From Ciceribacter sp. T2.26MG-112.2 (lineage in GTDB: Bacteria; Pseudomonadota; Alphaproteobacteria; Rhizobiales; Rhizobiaceae), in contig NZ_UEYQ01000011.1 in the NCBI RefSeq assembly GCF_900492205.1, positions 58,894 through 122,893 on the forward strand: 64,000 nucleotides of DNA. The letters are read 5' to 3'. Position 1 is the first letter of the stretch. Each line of letters begins with the position of its first letter. The notes under the pieces were generated by a model. The model ran no database searches, was not told where the DNA came from, and was given only the letters and a program-made list of their open reading frames with translations. Shown here piece after piece: positions 63,153 to 64,000 of the stretch. A program made the position numbers and the translations under genes.

Positions 63153-63542
63153 CTATTCCGGCTTCGGCAGGGCGGGATCGGCGAGGCACTTCTTGAGCGG
63201 TAGCAGCTTCACCCCGTAGATCGCGGTGATGCGGCCGGCCGCGGAATCCTGGCTGTCGGTGCTACGCTCGGTCTCGGCCTGGATGCAGCCGCAGGTGTAG
63301 CCGTAATTCCCGTTGGAGGCGACATAGTCGCCGGTCGAGATGTCGGGGAAGTTTTCCATGCCGAGCGGCTCCTCGTCGGAGCCCTGGGTGAGGAGAACCC
63401 ACATGCCTTCGCTGTCGTCCAGCCAGAAATTGCCGGGCGTCGGGTTCTGGATCCAGCCACAGCGATTTTCCTTGGCGAATGCCAGTTGCGGAAGGGCGAG
63501 GATGGCGAGGGTGACAAGAAGGGTGTGGGGTGACGTCCGCAT
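63153..63542 (-). CDS. DUF4087 exported protein
   Basis: 129 residues with a signal peptide (1-23, cleavage near AFA-KEN). The motifs NRCGWIQNPTPGNFWLDDSEGMWVLLTQG and YGYTCGCIQAET match DUF4087, a small periplasmic Cys-containing family of unknown function. ATG 63542 is chosen because it starts the signal peptide. Its 3' end meets the Lrp gene closely (two bases apart). Confidence 0.85.
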   Translation of the reverse strand: MRTSPHTLLVTLAILALPQLAFAKENRCGWIQNPTPGNFWLDDSEGMWVLLTQGSDEEPLGMENFPDISTGDYVASNGNYGYTCGCIQAETERSTDSQDSAAGRITAIYGVKLLPLKKCLADPALPKPE

Positions 63543-63640
63543 TGGCTTGGCTCCTTGAGTGAGGCTCGCCAAGGCATAGCGCGGACGGCTGATGGCGCCA
63601 AAGGCCAAAAATGGGACGAGGGCGTGAGTGGGCGCATTAT

Positions 63641-63667
63641 GGCCCCGGAGCGTTAAGCTTCGGGGCC
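63641..63667. terminator. Strong intergenic hairpin
   Basis: GGCCCCGGAGC pairs with GCTTCGGGGCC around a five-base loop with one G-T wobble. It lies after the 3' end of the small exported protein gene on the minus strand, so it may end that transcript. There is no T-run. Confidence 0.55.
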
Positions 63668-63737
63668 CGCGATCGTGTTGATTTGTTCGGGCTAGTTGCC
63701 GTGGCGATCGCGCTTGTCGCGGCGCACGGGCATCCTG

Positions 63738-63998
63738 CTAGTTGCGGGAGGACGTGCCGACGGTGACGCCGCGGCCGGAATCGAAGCCGTAGATCACATT
63801 GAGGTTGCTGCTGTCGACCGGTGCGCGGTCTGCCTTGGCGCCCGTATCCCGGATGATGGAGCCGACGACCGTGCGGTCGATATTGCCGGACGAGTGTTCC
63901 ACATTGGGGCCGCTGCGGCTGGCGGATTCCAGGGCGAAGGCGGAGGTCGTGCCGGCAAGCGAGGCGATGACGGCGGTTGCTGCGATGAGGTTCTTCAT
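63738..63998 (-). CDS. Small exported protein of unknown function
   Basis: 86 residues with a signal peptide (1-22, cleavage near AFA-LES). The mature part is Ser/Gly/Asp-rich (GNIDRTVVGSIIRDTGAKAD) with no recognised family and no Cys. The ATG lies two bases before the window end; the upstream promoter is outside. A rhizobial envelope protein is likely; function unknown. Confidence 0.75.
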   Translation of the reverse strand: MKNLIAATAVIASLAGTTSAFALESASRSGPNVEHSSGNIDRTVVGSIIRDTGAKADRAPVDSSNLNVIYGFDSGRGVTVGTSSRN

Positions 63999-64000
63999 GG

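Overview
The window is a stretch of alphaproteobacterial chromosome of high GC content, almost certainly from the Rhizobiales and probably the Rhizobiaceae (Rhizobium/Agrobacterium/Ciceribacter-like). The evidence is the gene content (hflK-hflC-DUF2065-degP, sspB-DUF4169-RHH, a DUF6074-like protein, a PQQ glucose dehydrogenase), rhizobial mosaic palindromic repeats, and a circularly permuted two-piece tmRNA with the tag ANDNNAKGYALAA. Most of the window is housekeeping. No rRNA, tRNA, CRISPR array, prophage or insertion sequence was recognised.

Layout. 0-5.5 kb: 3' part of a Xaa-Pro aminopeptidase, AzlCD branched-chain amino acid exporter, DUF2164, panC-panB (pantothenate) and pncA (NAD salvage). 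5.5-8 kb: a gene-free, hairpin-rich stretch, then one accessory gene with lower GC and an N-terminal PD-(D/E)xK-like (DUF4365-type) domain. 8-12.3 kb: gcd, a DUF6074-like gene, an unknown gene, and an AbiEii-type nucleotidyltransferase toxin with a candidate small partner. 12.4-20 kb: uvrD carrying an in-frame palindromic-repeat insertion, and an RND efflux pair. 20-29.3 kb: dienelactone hydrolase-like enzyme, membrane-anchored hydrolase, D-lactate dehydrogenase, a large AsmA protein, an exported protein and a FlxA-like protein. 29.4-31 kb: RHH protein, DUF4169, sspB and permuted ssrA, so the trans-translation tag RNA lies directly upstream of the adaptor that recognises the tag. 31-37.7 kb: AprI/Inh-SH3 protein, DUF2853, thyA-folA, hflK-hflC-DUF2065-degP (membrane and periplasmic protein quality control).

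37.8-49.4 kb: a GGDEF-EAL c-di-GMP protein, a TylF-like methyltransferase, GNAT and serB, miaA, a cysteine hydrolase, a HerA-like ATPase, and the acetolactate synthase operon ilvB-ilvN preceded by an 18-codon Ile/Leu/Val-rich leader peptide and an attenuator terminator. 49.4-64 kb: ArsR regulator, aldo/keto reductase, LysE exporter, a membrane protein, an exported Yx(FWY)xxD protein with an ECF sigma and anti-sigma factor, a RecD-like helicase, DUF4405, a MerR-LuxR fusion regulator, a winged-helix-like regulator, pdxJ, a quinone-reductase-like SDR with a divergent HxlR regulator, a MarR-GNAT fusion, an Asp/Glu racemase with a divergent Lrp regulator, and two small exported proteins.

The strongest candidates for something unusual are the ilv leader, which may be translated from a leaderless transcript; the repeat-derived peptide inside UvrD; the isolated DUF4365-like gene; the AbiEii gene with an unrecognised upstream partner; and the MerR-LuxR double-HTH regulator. 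All assignments come from reading motifs and context; no database search was run.
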